A stretch of DNA of 64,000 bases from CAVSRC01 sp963830205 (GTDB lineage Bacteria; Pseudomonadota; Alphaproteobacteria; Rhizobiales; Kaistiaceae), in NCBI GenBank assembly GCA_963830205.1, contig CAWHLP010000039.1:1-64000 (forward strand). Direction: 5' to 3'. Both the position numbers and the translations under genes were made by a program. The notes beneath the pieces were generated by a model that ran no database searches, was not told the origin of the DNA, and saw nothing but the letters and a program-made list of their open reading frames with translations. Positions 43,764-53,531 of this stretch are shown piece after piece (within the stretch, counting starts at the first letter, position 1; each line of letters begins with the position of its first letter).

Positions 43764-44816
43764 ATGAAAACCATGAAGGGTCCGGCGATCTTCCTCGCCC
43801 AGTTCGCCGGCGATGCGGCGCCGTTCAACACGCTTGCCGGCATGGCCAAATGGGCCGCCGGCCTCGGCTACAAGGGCGTGCAGATCCCAAGCTGGGACGG
43901 CCGCCTGATCGACGTCAAGAAGGCGGCGTCGAGCAAGACCTACTGCGACGAGGTGAAGGGCATCTGCGCCGACGCCGGCGTCGAGATCACCGAGCTTGCC
44001 TCGCACCTGCAGGGCCAGCTCGTCGCGGTCAACCCGATCTACGATGCCGCCTTCGACGGCTTCGCCGCGCCGGACGTGCGCGGCAACCCCAAGGCGCGGC
44101 AGAAATGGGCGGTCGACCAGGTCAAGGCGACGATCAAGGCCTGCGCCAATCTCGGCCTGCCGTCGATGCCGACCTTCTCCGGCGCCTTCGTCTGGCCGTT
44201 CATGTATCCGTGGCCGCAGCGCCCGGCAGGTCTGGTCGAGACCGCCTTCGACGAGCTGGCCAAGCGTTGGAAGCCGATCTTCGACTATGCCGACGGCCTC
44301 GGCGTCGATGTCGCCTTCGAGCTGCACCCGGGTGAGGACCTGCACGACGGCATCTCGTTCGAGATGCTGCTGGAACGGGTCGGCAACCACCCGCGCTGCG
44401 GTATCAACTACGATCCCTCGCACTTCGTGCTGCAGCAGCTCGATTATCTCGAGTTCATCGACTTCTACCACGAGCGCATCTACGCCTATCACGTCAAGGA
44501 CGCGGAATTTAACCCGACCGGCAAGCAGGGCGCCTATGGCGGCTTCCAGCCGTGGGTCAAGCGCGCCGGCCGCTTCCGCTCGCTCGGCGACGGCCAGGTC
44601 GATTTCTCCGGCATCTTCTCCAAGCTCGCCGAATACGACTACGACCGCTGGGCGGTGCTCGAATGGGAATGCTGCCTCAAGCACCCGGAGCAGGGGGCGG
44701 CCGAGGGCGCGCCCTTCATCGCCGCGCACATCATCCGCGTGACTGAGAAGGCTTTCGACGACTTCGCCGCCAGCGGCGTCGACCAGAAGGCCAACCGCAA
44801 GATGCTCGGCATCTAG
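43764..44816 (+). CDS. Sugar phosphate isomerase/epimerase (TIM barrel, AP endonuclease 2-like)
   Basis: A 350-residue TIM-barrel protein of the xylose isomerase-like/IolE group. AKWAAGLGYKGVQIPSWDGR opens the barrel, FELHPGEDLHDGISFEMLLE and CGINYDPSHFVLQQLDYLEF carry the predicted metal-binding Glu, His and Asp residues, and YAYHVKDAEFNPTGKQGAYG and VLEWECCLKHPEQGAAEG complete it. It lies between xylA and a Gfo/Idh/MocA dehydrogenase, a pairing common in sugar and inositol pathways. The exact substrate cannot be read from the sequence. Confidence 0.9.
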   Translation: MKTMKGPAIFLAQFAGDAAPFNTLAGMAKWAAGLGYKGVQIPSWDGRLIDVKKAASSKTYCDEVKGICADAGVEITELASHLQGQLVAVNPIYDAAFDGFAAPDVRGNPKARQKWAVDQVKATIKACANLGLPSMPTFSGAFVWPFMYPWPQRPAGLVETAFDELAKRWKPIFDYADGLGVDVAFELHPGEDLHDGISFEMLLERVGNHPRCGINYDPSHFVLQQLDYLEFIDFYHERIYAYHVKDAEFNPTGKQGAYGGFQPWVKRAGRFRSLGDGQVDFSGIFSKLAEYDYDRWAVLEWECCLKHPEQGAAEGAPFIAAHIIRVTEKAFDDFAASGVDQKANRKMLGI

Positions 44817-44838
44817 CAAGCAGGAGGCAAGCACTCAG

Positions 44839-46005
44839 ATGGTCGAAGGACGCAGCGATACCAAAAGCGGCGGACGGATTCGGCTGGGCATGGTCGGCGG
44901 TGGCCACGGCGCCTTCATCGGCGCCGTCCACCGCATCGCCGCGCGCATGGACGACAATTACGAGGTGGTCGCCGGTGCGCTCTCCTCGCAGCGCCAGCGC
45001 GCGATCGAATCGGCCCTGGAAATCGGCATTGCCCGCGATCGCGCCTATGGCGATTTCGAGGAGATGGCGAGGGCCGAGGCCAAGCGCAAGGACGGCATCG
45101 AGGCGGTGGCGATCGTCACGCCCAACTACATGCATGCGGCGCCGATCAAGGCCTTCCTCAAGGCCGGCATTCACGTCATCTGCGACAAGCCGCTGACCAT
45201 GTCGGTCACCGAGGCCAAGGATCTGGTGCGGGCGGTGAAGCGCTCGGGCAAGATCTTCGCGCTGACCCACAACTACACCGGCTATCCGATGATCCGCCAG
45301 GCCCGCGCGATGGTGGCCGCCGGCGAACTGGGCGAGCTTCGCCAGGTCCAGGCCGAATACGCGCAGGACTGGCTGAGCGAGCGGCTGGAGGCGACCGGCC
45401 AGAAGCAGGCCGACTGGCGCACCGACCCCAAGCGGGCCGGCGCCGGCGCGCTCGGCGACATCGCCACCCACGCCTACAACCTTGCCTGCTTCGTCACCGG
45501 CCTTGAGCTCGACTCGCTGTCGGCGGACCTGACGACCTTCGTCAAGGGCCGCAAGCTCGACGACAACGACAACATCCTGTTGCGCTGGAAGGGCGGCGCC
45601 AAGGGCATGTTGTGGGCGAGCCAGGTGGCCCCCGGCAACGAGAACAACCTGTCGCTCAGGGTCTATGGCTCGAAGGGCGGGCTGGCATGGCGGCAGGAGG
45701 ACCCGAACTACCTGTGGTTCACTCCCTTCGGCCAGCCGACCAGGCTGATCACCCGCTCGGGCTCCGGCGCGAGCCCCGAGGCCGCGCGCGTGTCGCGCAC
45801 GCCCTCCGGCCACCCGGAAGGCTATCTGGAAGGCTTCGCCAACATCTATGCCGAGATCGCCCGCGCCATCCGCGCCGCGCGCACGGACGGGGACCCGGCA
45901 CCGGAAGTGACCTTCCCGACGGTCGAGGACGGCCTTGCCGGCATGCAGTTCATCGATGCGGCGCTGAAGTCGAGCGCCAAGGGTGGCGGCTGGGTCAAGG
46001 TCTAG
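44839..46005 (+). CDS. Gfo/Idh/MocA family oxidoreductase
   Basis: A 388-residue NAD(P)-dependent dehydrogenase. The Rossmann motif LGMVGGGHGAFIGAVHRIAA is near the N-terminus. VICDKPLTMSVTEAKDLVRA carries the catalytic Lys (CDKP) of the family, and GDIATHAYNLACFVTGLEL the C-terminal His. It starts 22 bases after the isomerase-like gene, preceded by GCAGGAGGCAAG. It probably oxidises a sugar or inositol derivative for the isomerase partner. Confidence 0.93.
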   Translation: MVEGRSDTKSGGRIRLGMVGGGHGAFIGAVHRIAARMDDNYEVVAGALSSQRQRAIESALEIGIARDRAYGDFEEMARAEAKRKDGIEAVAIVTPNYMHAAPIKAFLKAGIHVICDKPLTMSVTEAKDLVRAVKRSGKIFALTHNYTGYPMIRQARAMVAAGELGELRQVQAEYAQDWLSERLEATGQKQADWRTDPKRAGAGALGDIATHAYNLACFVTGLELDSLSADLTTFVKGRKLDDNDNILLRWKGGAKGMLWASQVAPGNENNLSLRVYGSKGGLAWRQEDPNYLWFTPFGQPTRLITRSGSGASPEAARVSRTPSGHPEGYLEGFANIYAEIARAIRAARTDGDPAPEVTFPTVEDGLAGMQFIDAALKSSAKGGGWVKV

Positions 46006-46095
46006 CCTTGCCCCTGATCGCGGGGCACTGAAGCGCGGTACACGTCCCCTCTCCCCGCCGGGAAGAGGGGACGATCGCAGCGTGCGCTGCCGACC

Positions 46096-46659
46096 TCAGG
46101 CAGGCGCGTACCAGGCGACCACGTTGCCGTTGGCGAAGCTGCGCACCTTGGTCCGCTTCAGCCACAGCGGGCCGGGCACGCCTTCGAACATGGTACGGCC
46201 GCTCCCCAGGATCACCGGCTTGACCACGACCTGGTACTCGTCGATGAGGCCGGCCGGCGCGAGCTGGGCGACGATCGTTCCGCTGCCAAACATCGCCATG
46301 TCCTCGCCGGTCTCCTGCTTCAGGCGGCGGATGGCGGTGACCGGATCCTCGGCGACGAGCCGCGTGTTGTTCCATGTCGCCGTCTTCAGCGTCCGCGAGA
46401 AGACGATCTTGGCCAAGGCGTTCATCCGCTCGGCGACGACCGGATCGTTCTGTCGTGCCATCTCGGTCGGCCAGTAGCGCGTCATCAGCTCGTAGGTAAT
46501 GCGGCCGAAGACCAGAGCGCCTCCGCCGCGGGCATTGTCCTCGACGAAGTCGCTCCATTCCGGGTCGGGATCGCCGGCATGGGCCCAGCGCATGTCGCCG
46601 CGGGCATCCTGGATGTAGCCATCGAGGGAGACGTGGTTGAAGACGATGAGCTTGCGCAT
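46096..46659 (-). CDS. Dihydrofolate reductase-family (RibD C-terminal-like) protein
   Basis: A 187-residue protein of the RibD/DHFR-like family. RKLIVFNHVSLDGYIQDARG opens the fold, and LVFGRITYELMTRYWPTEMA, KIVFSRTLKTATWNNTRLV and MAMFGSGTIVAQLAPAGLID are standard. Such proteins are reductases of unknown substrate. The short repeat at 46040-46075 (CTCTCCCCGCCGGGAAGAGG) separates it from the convergent dehydrogenase. It is downstream of a YCII-type gene, likely in one transcript. Confidence 0.88.
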   Translation of the reverse strand: MRKLIVFNHVSLDGYIQDARGDMRWAHAGDPDPEWSDFVEDNARGGGALVFGRITYELMTRYWPTEMARQNDPVVAERMNALAKIVFSRTLKTATWNNTRLVAEDPVTAIRRLKQETGEDMAMFGSGTIVAQLAPAGLIDEYQVVVKPVILGSGRTMFEGVPGPLWLKRTKVRSFANGNVVAWYAPA

Positions 46660-46672
46660 GTTCGCCTCCGCC

Positions 46673-47027
46673 TCAGCCCTGTTCCGACCAAACCGGCCGG
46701 ACCTCGACGATGCCGTGGCCGGTCGCCGGGCAGCGCGCCGCCCAGGCGACCGCCGTATCCATGTCCGCCACGTCGATGATGTAGACGCCGCCGATCTGCT
46801 CCTTGGTTTCCGTGAAGGGACCGTCGATGCACCTGCGTCTTGCCGTCGACCGAGCGCACCGTCTTGGCGGCGGTGCGCGGCTGCAGCCGGCTCCAGCCGA
46901 CGACGACGCCGGCCTTGGTCAGCGCCTCGGTGTAGGCGGCGTAGGCGGCAAGCCCGCGCTGCTGCTCCTCCGGGCTGAGCCGGGGGAAGGCGGTCTCGTC
47001 GATGTGAAGCATGAGCATGTACTGCAT
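46673..47027 (-). pseudogene. YCII-related protein, frameshifted
   Basis: A YCII/DGPF-domain protein of about 117 residues. It begins QYMLMLHIDETAFPRLSPEE with GWSRLQPRTAAKTVRSVDGK, then shifts at about 46830 (one base too many) and continues as DGPFTETKEQIGGVYIIDVA and ADMDTAVAWAARCPATGHGI. The DGPF motif itself spans the break. Members often accompany ECF sigma factors, but none is visible nearby. Confidence 0.82.
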
Positions 47028-47124
47028 GGGCGTCGGTCTCCATCCTGGCGGCAGGGCAAGCCCTTCGCGCCGCTGACCTGATGACGAGCGGCGGACGGCG
47101 GTTTCGACAGGGGCGCGAAGAATT

Positions 47125-47604
47125 TCAGCCGCGTGCCGCAGCCGAGGCCGCCTGCCGGCGCTCCAGCGCCTCCGCCGGCCACTGCGTCTTCATGTCGTAG
47201 AACTCTTCGAAGGCCGGCACGTCCGCCGGCAGTCCCACCCAGGGCAGCTTCGAGCGCGTGAAGATGTGGACGTCGGGCGTGATCGCCGTCGGGTCGTCGA
47301 GCGTGGCGACACGCACGAAGCGGAGATACGGCCGGCGGCCATAGTCGCTCCACACCGCGACCTTGCACTCGGGGCAGCGGTAGATGTCGTGCGGCCGGCC
47401 GCTGTCGGTCGGCATCGCCACCGGCTCCGGCGCGCCGGCGGTGATCTCGATGCGGTCGGTCTCGTAGAGCGCATTGATGGCGAAGGCGCCGCCGGTCTGC
47501 TTCTGGCAGTCGCGGCAGTGGCAGCAATGGACGAACATCGGGGCGGAGGCGAGCCGGAAGCGCACCGCGCCGCACGAGCATCCGCCTTCAAACGACTCAG
47601 CCAT
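47125..47604 (-). CDS. GFA-family zinc protein
   Basis: A 159-residue protein of the GFA (glutathione-dependent formaldehyde-activating enzyme/centromere V-like) family. Zinc ligands are in GGCSCGAVRFRL, CCHCRDCQKQTGGAF and YRCPECKVAVW. Family function is often uncertain despite the name. The gene overlaps the upstream membrane-protein gene by eight bases. Confidence 0.9.
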   Translation of the reverse strand: MAESFEGGCSCGAVRFRLASAPMFVHCCHCRDCQKQTGGAFAINALYETDRIEITAGAPEPVAMPTDSGRPHDIYRCPECKVAVWSDYGRRPYLRFVRVATLDDPTAITPDVHIFTRSKLPWVGLPADVPAFEEFYDMKTQWPAEALERRQAASAAARG

Positions 47605-48208
47605 CTGACTTTTCCTTCTCGGTCTCCGGCGCGGGCAGCACGGCGGCGGGCAGCGCCAGCGGATCGTAGTTTCCCGGCCGTGCCCGCCGAATGTAGCGCA
47701 CCAGCACCGGCACGAAGAACAGCAGGATCGCCAGCTTGGCGATGGCGATGAGCGGCCCGCCCCAGGTGAAGAGCAGCAGGAAGGCGACGGCGATCATGAC
47801 GAAGATGAAGACCGAAATGGCGACATTGCCGATGAAGCCGCCGACGCTGTTGCCCTGGCGGTAGACGACATCCTTGCCGCGCGCCGCCAGCCGCCGGTGC
47901 AGCTCGGTCAGGAAGGCGACATATTCGGCGTTGTGCTCGGCGAAATCGGCGAAGCCGCGATAGTCGGCGTTGAACAGCTCGGCCATGCCGCCGGCCTTGA
48001 AGATGATCTGCGCGCGATAGCGGTTGGTGGCGACGCGCGTCGGCGCGAAGGCGAGCCGCACCTCGGCGATGCCGTCGTAGAAGACGCCATCGGTCTTGCC
48101 GCCGTCCTCCTCCCAGGTGAGCGCGTCCTCGGTCAGCCGATAGGTGCGCGGCTTGACGAAGGCGTTTGCCCGCAGCCGGTAAACGGTGGGGTCGATCGTC
48201 GTGCTCAT
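47597..48208 (-). CDS. Hypothetical membrane protein
   Basis: A 203-residue protein. The first half is a soluble beta-rich domain (YRLTEDALTWEEDGGKTDGV, RYRAQIIFKAGGMAELFNAD). A membrane region follows (NVAISVFIFVMIAVAFLLLF, IAKLAILLFFVPVLVRYIR). I do not recognise a named family. It overlaps the lipoprotein gene by four bases (ATGA), so the two products may act together at the envelope. Confidence 0.8.
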   Translation of the reverse strand: MSTTIDPTVYRLRANAFVKPRTYRLTEDALTWEEDGGKTDGVFYDGIAEVRLAFAPTRVATNRYRAQIIFKAGGMAELFNADYRGFADFAEHNAEYVAFLTELHRRLAARGKDVVYRQGNSVGGFIGNVAISVFIFVMIAVAFLLLFTWGGPLIAIAKLAILLFFVPVLVRYIRRARPGNYDPLALPAAVLPAPETEKEKSDG

Positions 48209-48675
48209 CCGCCGTTGGGGGCGAGGTCCGGGTTGGGCGTGTAGCCAGGGCCGATGGTCAGCGGCTTGCTCGCCAGCACCGACTGGTCGAGATCGGAGTG
48301 GAACTTCTTGTCGATTGCCTCGATCTCCTTGCCGTCGGCGCCGATCAGGCGGACGGTGACGTCGTAGTCGACGTTCGCCTTGATGCCGGAGAGCGCGTCG
48401 GTGATGAAGGAATATTCCCGGCGGTTCGCCGTCACCGCCTTGCTGATCACGATCGGCGGTCCGCCGGACGGGTTCTCGAAGGTCGCCTCGATCTGCGCAT
48501 TCTCGGGAAGCGTGCGCAGCGGCGCCGCGATGAAACCCTCATAGGCCTCGGACAGGCGGTAGTTGAAGATGAAGCCGCCGCCGGAGATGTCGAGATAGGG
48601 CCCTTTCTGCGAGCAGCCGGCGAGCCCCAGGACGGCCGCCAACGCCAGTCCCCTGAACGCCTTGCCAAGCATCAT
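48205..48675 (-). CDS. Hypothetical lipoprotein
   Basis: A 156-residue lipoprotein: signal peptide with lipobox LAGC (RGLALAAVLGLAGCSQKGPY), then a domain with GGGFIFNYRLSEAYEGFIAA and VTVRLIGADGKEIEAIDKKF. The function is unknown. It is divergent from putA across a 150-base gap that must hold both promoters. Confidence 0.82.
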   Translation of the reverse strand: MMLGKAFRGLALAAVLGLAGCSQKGPYLDISGGGFIFNYRLSEAYEGFIAAPLRTLPENAQIEATFENPSGGPPIVISKAVTANRREYSFITDALSGIKANVDYDVTVRLIGADGKEIEAIDKKFHSDLDQSVLASKPLTIGPGYTPNPDLAPNGG

Positions 48676-48828
48676 TGCGGCGCTCCTTCTGCCTTGCCGT
48701 GAGGCACCCCCTGGCCATCGCAATAGGCGATCCCGGCCTTTCCGGCAATTGCCCCGGCGCGGCCCGAGGCTTGTCGCCGTGGCACAAACACTGCAATCCT
48801 CCCCGTTGGGCGATGAAGGAGCTGTGCC

Positions 48829-51800
48829 ATGACCAGCGTGGCCGCCGCGGCGGCGATTCCCATATTTGCCGCACCCTATGCGCCCGACGACGGCGCGCTG
48901 ATCCGCGCCTTCATCGGCGAGACGCGCCTCGACGCGGCCGCCGAACAGCGCATCGACCAGCGCGCCGGCGGCCTCATCACGGCGATCCGCGATGCGGCCG
49001 GTGGCATCGGCGAGCTCGAGGACTTCCTGCGCGAGTTCGCGCTCTCGACCCGCGAGGGCCTGGCACTGATGGTGCTCGCCGAGGCGCTGCTGCGCGTGCC
49101 CGACGCGGCGACCCAGGGCAGGCTGATCGAGGACAAGATCGGCAGCGGCGACTGGAGCGAGCACTCTGGCCGCGGCGGCAAGCCGTTCGTCACCGCCTCG
49201 ATCTGGGCGCTCGGCCTGACCTCCCGCATCGTCTATCCCGGCGACACGCCGGAGCGCTTGGTTGCGGGCGTGGTCAGCCGCCTCGGCAAGCCGGCGGTCC
49301 GCATCGCCACCCGCCAGGCCATGCGCATCCTCGGCCACCATTTCGTGCTCGGCGAGACCATTGGCGAGGCGCTCAGCCGGGCGCGGGCGATGGAGAAGCG
49401 CGGCTACCGCCATTCCTTCGACATGCTCGGCGAGGGGGCGCGCACCGCCGCCGATGCGACACGCTATTTCGAGGCCTATGCCGGTGCCATCGCCGCCATC
49501 GGCAAGGCCGCCGGCAAGGGCGCGCTGCCCGACCGGCCGGGCATCTCGGTCAAGCTGTCGGCGCTCCACCCGCGCTACGAGGCGGTGAAGCGCGACCGTG
49601 TGCTCAAGGAGCTGGCGCCGCGCCTGCTCGACCTTGCCCGGGCGGCCAAGGCGCACGACCTCAACCTGACCGTCGATGCGGAGGAGGCCGACCGGCTCGA
49701 ACTGTCGCTGGAGGTGGTGGCGGCGGTGCTCGCCGACCCGTCGCTCGCCGGCTGGGACGGCTTCGGCCTGGCGATCCAGGCCTATCTCAAGCGCGCCGCC
49801 GCGGTGGTCGACTGGACGGGCGAGATCGCCGCGGCGCTCGGCCGGCGGCTGATGGTCCGCCTGGTCAAGGGCGCCTATTGGGACACCGAGGTGAAGCGCA
49901 CCCAGGAGCGCGGGCTTGCCGACTATCCGGTGTTCACCCGCAAGCCGGCGACCGACCAGTCCTATCTCGCCTGCGCCCACCGGCTGCTCAAGCTCCGCCC
50001 GCGCATCTACCCGCAATTCGCCAGCCACAATGCCCTGACCGTCGCCTCGGTGGTGGAGATGGCCGGCGGCCCCTCCGGCTATGAGTTCCAGCGCCTGCAC
50101 GGCATGGGCGAGTCGCTGTTCACGGCACTGCGCGCTGAGGAACCCGCCATCGCTTGCCGCATCTATGCGCCGGTCGGCGGCCACCGCGACCTGCTCGCCT
50201 ATCTCGTGCGCCGGCTTCTGGAGAACGGCGCCAACTCCTCCTTCGTCTCCGTGGTCGGCGATACCGACGTGCCGGTGGAGAGCCTGCTCAGGCGGCCGGC
50301 GGTCCTCCTCGACGGCGGCAGCCGCGTCCGCCACAGCCGCGTGCCGCTGCCGCGCGACCTCTACGCGCCGGCGCGAAAGAACTCCTCCGGCCTCGAATTC
50401 GGTAGCGCCGCCGACCTTGGCGCGCTTCTCTCCGGCATAGCCAAGGCAGGGGACGCGCCCGTTGCGGCCCATCCCCTGATCGCCGCCGGCAAGGCCAAGG
50501 GGTCGGCCCGGCCCGTCGTCAGCCCCGCCGACGGAAAGACCAGCGTCGGCAGCGTGGTGGAGCTGCCGCTTGAATCGATCGATGAGGTCATGGCGGCGGC
50601 CAAAGGCGGCTTCGCGGCCTGGTCGCGTGTGCCGGTGGCCGAGCGCGCCGACGCGCTCGACCGGCTCGCCGACGCAATTGAAGGCGAACGCGACGCGCTG
50701 GTGGCGCTGATGGCCCGCGAGGGCGGCAAGACGCTGAACGACGGCATCGCCGAGGTGCGCGAGGCGGCCGACTTCTGCCGCTACTATGCAGCCCAAGCGC
50801 GCCGCCTCTTCGCGCCGGAGGTGATGCCCGGACCGACCGGCGAAAGCGACCGGTTGATCCGGCGCGGGCGCGGCGTCTTCATCTGCATCTCGCCGTGGAA
50901 CTTCCCGCTCGCCATCTTCCTCGGCCAGGCGGTGGCGGCGCTCGCCGCCGGCAATGCGGTCATCGCCAAGCCGGCCGAGCAGACGCCGCTTGTCGCATCC
51001 TTGGCCTTCGCGCTTCTGCACAAGGCCGGTGTGCCCGTGGCCGCGGCACAGCTTGCGCCGGGTGACGGCAAGGTCGGCGCCGCCTTGGTCGCGCATCCCG
51101 ACGTGGCCGGGGTCGCCTTCACCGGCTCGACCGAGGTCGCCTGGGCGATCAACCGCACGCTCGCCGCCAAGAAGGGCCCGATCGTGCCGCTCATCGCCGA
51201 GACCGGCGGCATCAACGCCCTGATCGCCGATGCCACCGCTCTGCCCGAGCAGGTCACCGACGACGTCATCACCTCGGCCTTCCGCTCGGCCGGCCAGCGC
51301 TGTTCGGCGCTGCGTCTGCTCTGCCTTCAGGCGGATGTCGCCGACCGCCTGCTGGAGATGATCGTCGGGCGCCGCCGGCGAGCTCACCCTCGGCAACCCA
51401 AGCGACCCGGCGACCGATATCGGCCCGGTGATCGACGGCGAGGCCAAGGCCAATCTCGACGCCCATGTCGCCGCCATGCGCGCCGCGCCCTACGCCACCA
51501 TCCGCTACGCCGGCACGGCGCCGCAGACCGGCACCTTCGTCGCGCCGCACATCATCGAGCTGGATTCGCCCAGCGCGCCTCGACGCGCGAGGTGTTCGGG
51601 CCGATCCTGCATGTGGTGCGCTGGAAGCCGCGCGAGCGCGACAAGCTGATCGCTGCCATCGCCGCCAGCGGCTACGGCCTCACGCTCGGCATCCACAGCC
51701 GCATCGACGAGACCGTGGAGGCGATCGTCGATGCGCTTCCGGTCGGCAACGTCTACGTCAACCGCAACATGATCGGCGCGGTGGTCGGCACCCAGCCCTT

Positions 51801-51942
51801 CGGCGGCTCCGGCCTGTCCGGCACCGGCCCCAAGGCGGGCGGACCGGACTATCTCAGCCGCTTCGCATTGGAGCAGGTGGTCTCGGTCAACACCGCCGCT
51901 GCTGGCGGCAATGCCTCGCTGATCGCCATGGAGGACGACTGA
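48829..51942 (+). pseudogene. putA: Bifunctional proline utilisation enzyme PutA, two compensating indels
   Basis: A 1037-residue PutA oxidising proline to glutamate via P5C. It lacks the N-terminal ribbon-helix-helix DNA-binding domain, as in minimal type A enzymes. The proline dehydrogenase barrel holds RLVKGAYWDTEVKRTQERG. The aldehyde dehydrogenase part holds ISPWNFPLAIFLGQAVAALA and the catalytic Cys in AGQRCSALRLL. Between 51367 (one G too many) and about 51575 (one base too few) the annotated frame is nonsense. The neighbouring frame reads DIGPVIDGEAKANLDAHVAA, the expected sequence, and the original frame resumes at STREVFGPILHVVRW. Confidence 0.93.
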
Positions 51943-51943
51943 C

Positions 51944-52906
51944 ATGCACCGCTGCGCGATCCTCGACGACTACCAGAACGTCGCTTTGTCCCTGGCCAAT
52001 TGGGCGTCGCTCGACCCCGACGTCGAGATCGTCGTCTTCAACCGCCATATCGATGGGCGCGCCGCGCTCACCGCCGCGCTCGCCGATTTCGACATCGTCG
52101 TCGCCATGCGCGAGCGCACCGTGTTCGACGCCGCGCTGCTGGCCGACCTGCCGCACCTGCGCCTGCTGGTCACCACCGGCATGCGCAACGCCGCCATCGA
52201 CGTCGCCGCGGCGGAGCGCCAAGGCATTATCGTCTGCGGCACCCACGGCGTCGCGGGATCGACCGCGCAGCTCACCTGGGCACTGATCCTGGCGCTCGCC
52301 CGCAACATCCCCGCCGAGGTTGCGGATTTCCGTGGGCGTGGCGACTGGCAGACGCGGATGTCCATCGACCTCACCGACAAGCGTCTTGGCCTGGTCGGCC
52401 TCGGCCGGCTCGGCACGCGTGTGGCGCGCGTCGGCGTCGATTTCGAGATGGAGGTTGCCGCCTGGAGCCCCAACCTCACCGACGAACGCGCCGCCGAGGC
52501 CGGCGCCAAGCGCATCGCGACGCTCGCCGAGCTGCTGGCAACCGCCGACGTCGTCTCGCTCCATGTGCCGCTCAACCAGGGCACACGCGGCCTGATCGGC
52601 GCCGCGGAGCTTGCTCTGATGAAGCCGACGGCCTTTCTGGTCAACACCTCGCGCGGGCCGCTTGTCGATGAGGGCGCGCTCGTCGATGCGCTCGCCCATG
52701 GACGGCTGGCGGGAGCCGGTCTCGACGTGTACGACGAGGAGCCGCTGCCCAGGGACCACCCGCTGCGCCGCGCCGAGCGCCTGATCGCGACGCCGCATAT
52801 CGGTTACGTCACCGACGCGACCTATCGTGTCTTTTATCGCGACGCGGTCGAGGACATCGCCGCCTGGCTCAAGGGCGAGCCGGTGCGGCAGATCGCGCCG
52901 GCATGA
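51944..52906 (+). CDS. D-2-hydroxyacid dehydrogenase
   Basis: A 320-residue NAD-dependent dehydrogenase of the D-isomer-specific family. NAD-binding motif GLVGLGRLGTRVARV, catalytic Arg in NTSRGPLVDEGAL, Glu in DVYDEEPLPRDHPL and His in IATPHIGYVTDATYRVFY. The substrate is unknown. It starts one base after putA, so it is in the same transcript, which could suggest a role in keto- or hydroxyacid turnover, though that is only an inference. Confidence 0.92.
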   Translation: MHRCAILDDYQNVALSLANWASLDPDVEIVVFNRHIDGRAALTAALADFDIVVAMRERTVFDAALLADLPHLRLLVTTGMRNAAIDVAAAERQGIIVCGTHGVAGSTAQLTWALILALARNIPAEVADFRGRGDWQTRMSIDLTDKRLGLVGLGRLGTRVARVGVDFEMEVAAWSPNLTDERAAEAGAKRIATLAELLATADVVSLHVPLNQGTRGLIGAAELALMKPTAFLVNTSRGPLVDEGALVDALAHGRLAGAGLDVYDEEPLPRDHPLRRAERLIATPHIGYVTDATYRVFYRDAVEDIAAWLKGEPVRQIAPA

Positions 52907-52909
52907 AGC

Positions 52910-52945
52910 TGTAACGTATTGCGTTATATAACGAGAGGCGTTACA
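52910..52945. promoter_or_regulatory. Operator-like palindromes upstream of higBA
   Basis: Nested inverted repeats: outer TGTAACG / CGTTACA (52910-52916 and 52939-52945) and a perfect central CGTTATATAACG (52922-52933). It lies immediately before the toxin start and is the obvious site for autoregulation by the antitoxin. Confidence 0.65.
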
Positions 52946-52952
52946 AGCGGCC

Positions 52953-53237
52953 ATGATCCACAGCTTCCGCGATCCCGAAACGGAACGCATCTGGTCGGGT
53001 CTGAGGAGCCGCCACCTGCCATCGGACATCCAGGCGGTGGCGCTGCGCAAGCTGCGCATGATCAATCAGGCGCGGTCGCTTTCGGATTTGCGCGTTCCAC
53101 CGGGAAACCGGTTGGAGCGGTTGGGTGCCGATCGGGCCGGGCAGCACAGCATCCGGATCAACGATCAGTGGCGCATCTGCTTCGAGTGGCGTGACGGAGG
53201 AGCGAGGAATGTCGAAATCGTCGACTACCACACATGA
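52953..53237 (+). CDS. higB: HigB-type toxin (RelE superfamily)
   Basis: A 94-residue mRNA interferase toxin of the HigB family. The typical start IHSFRDPETERIW, the middle RKLRMINQARSLSDLRVPPG and the end HSIRINDQWRICFEWRDGGA with VEIVDYH are family hallmarks. The gene order toxin-then-antitoxin and the overlap with higA are characteristic of higBA modules. Confidence 0.94.
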   Translation: MIHSFRDPETERIWSGLRSRHLPSDIQAVALRKLRMINQARSLSDLRVPPGNRLERLGADRAGQHSIRINDQWRICFEWRDGGARNVEIVDYHT

Positions 53238-53529
53238 CCGGGACCTTCTGCCCAATCCCCATCCGGGCGAAATTCTCCTTGAGGATTTCCTCAAGCCCAT
53301 GGGGGTCAGCCAGAACGCGCTCGCCCGCGCCGTCCATGTGCCACCTCGTCGGATCAACGAGATCGTGCTGGGCAAGCGCGACGTGACCGCCGATACCGAC
53401 CTTCGGCTGGCGCGCTTCTTCGGCGTGTCGGAAGGCTTCTTCCTCGGCCTGCAAACCGACTTCGACCTGATGGAACGACGCCGGCAGATCGAACCCGACC
53501 TCAAATCCATCGAACCGAGGGCAGCCTGA
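53209..53529 (+). CDS. higA: HigA-type antitoxin
   Basis: A 106-residue XRE-family antitoxin with a helix-turn-helix (NPHPGEILLEDFLKPMGVSQ; NALARAVHVPPRRINEIVLG). It starts at an ATG inside higB, preceded by GGAGGAGCGAGG. It neutralises HigB and represses the operon at the palindromes upstream. The adenine deaminase gene follows two bases later, so higBA and ade may share transcripts. Confidence 0.94.
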   Translation: MSKSSTTTHDRDLLPNPHPGEILLEDFLKPMGVSQNALARAVHVPPRRINEIVLGKRDVTADTDLRLARFFGVSEGFFLGLQTDFDLMERRRQIEPDLKSIEPRAA

Positions 53530-53531
53530 GC

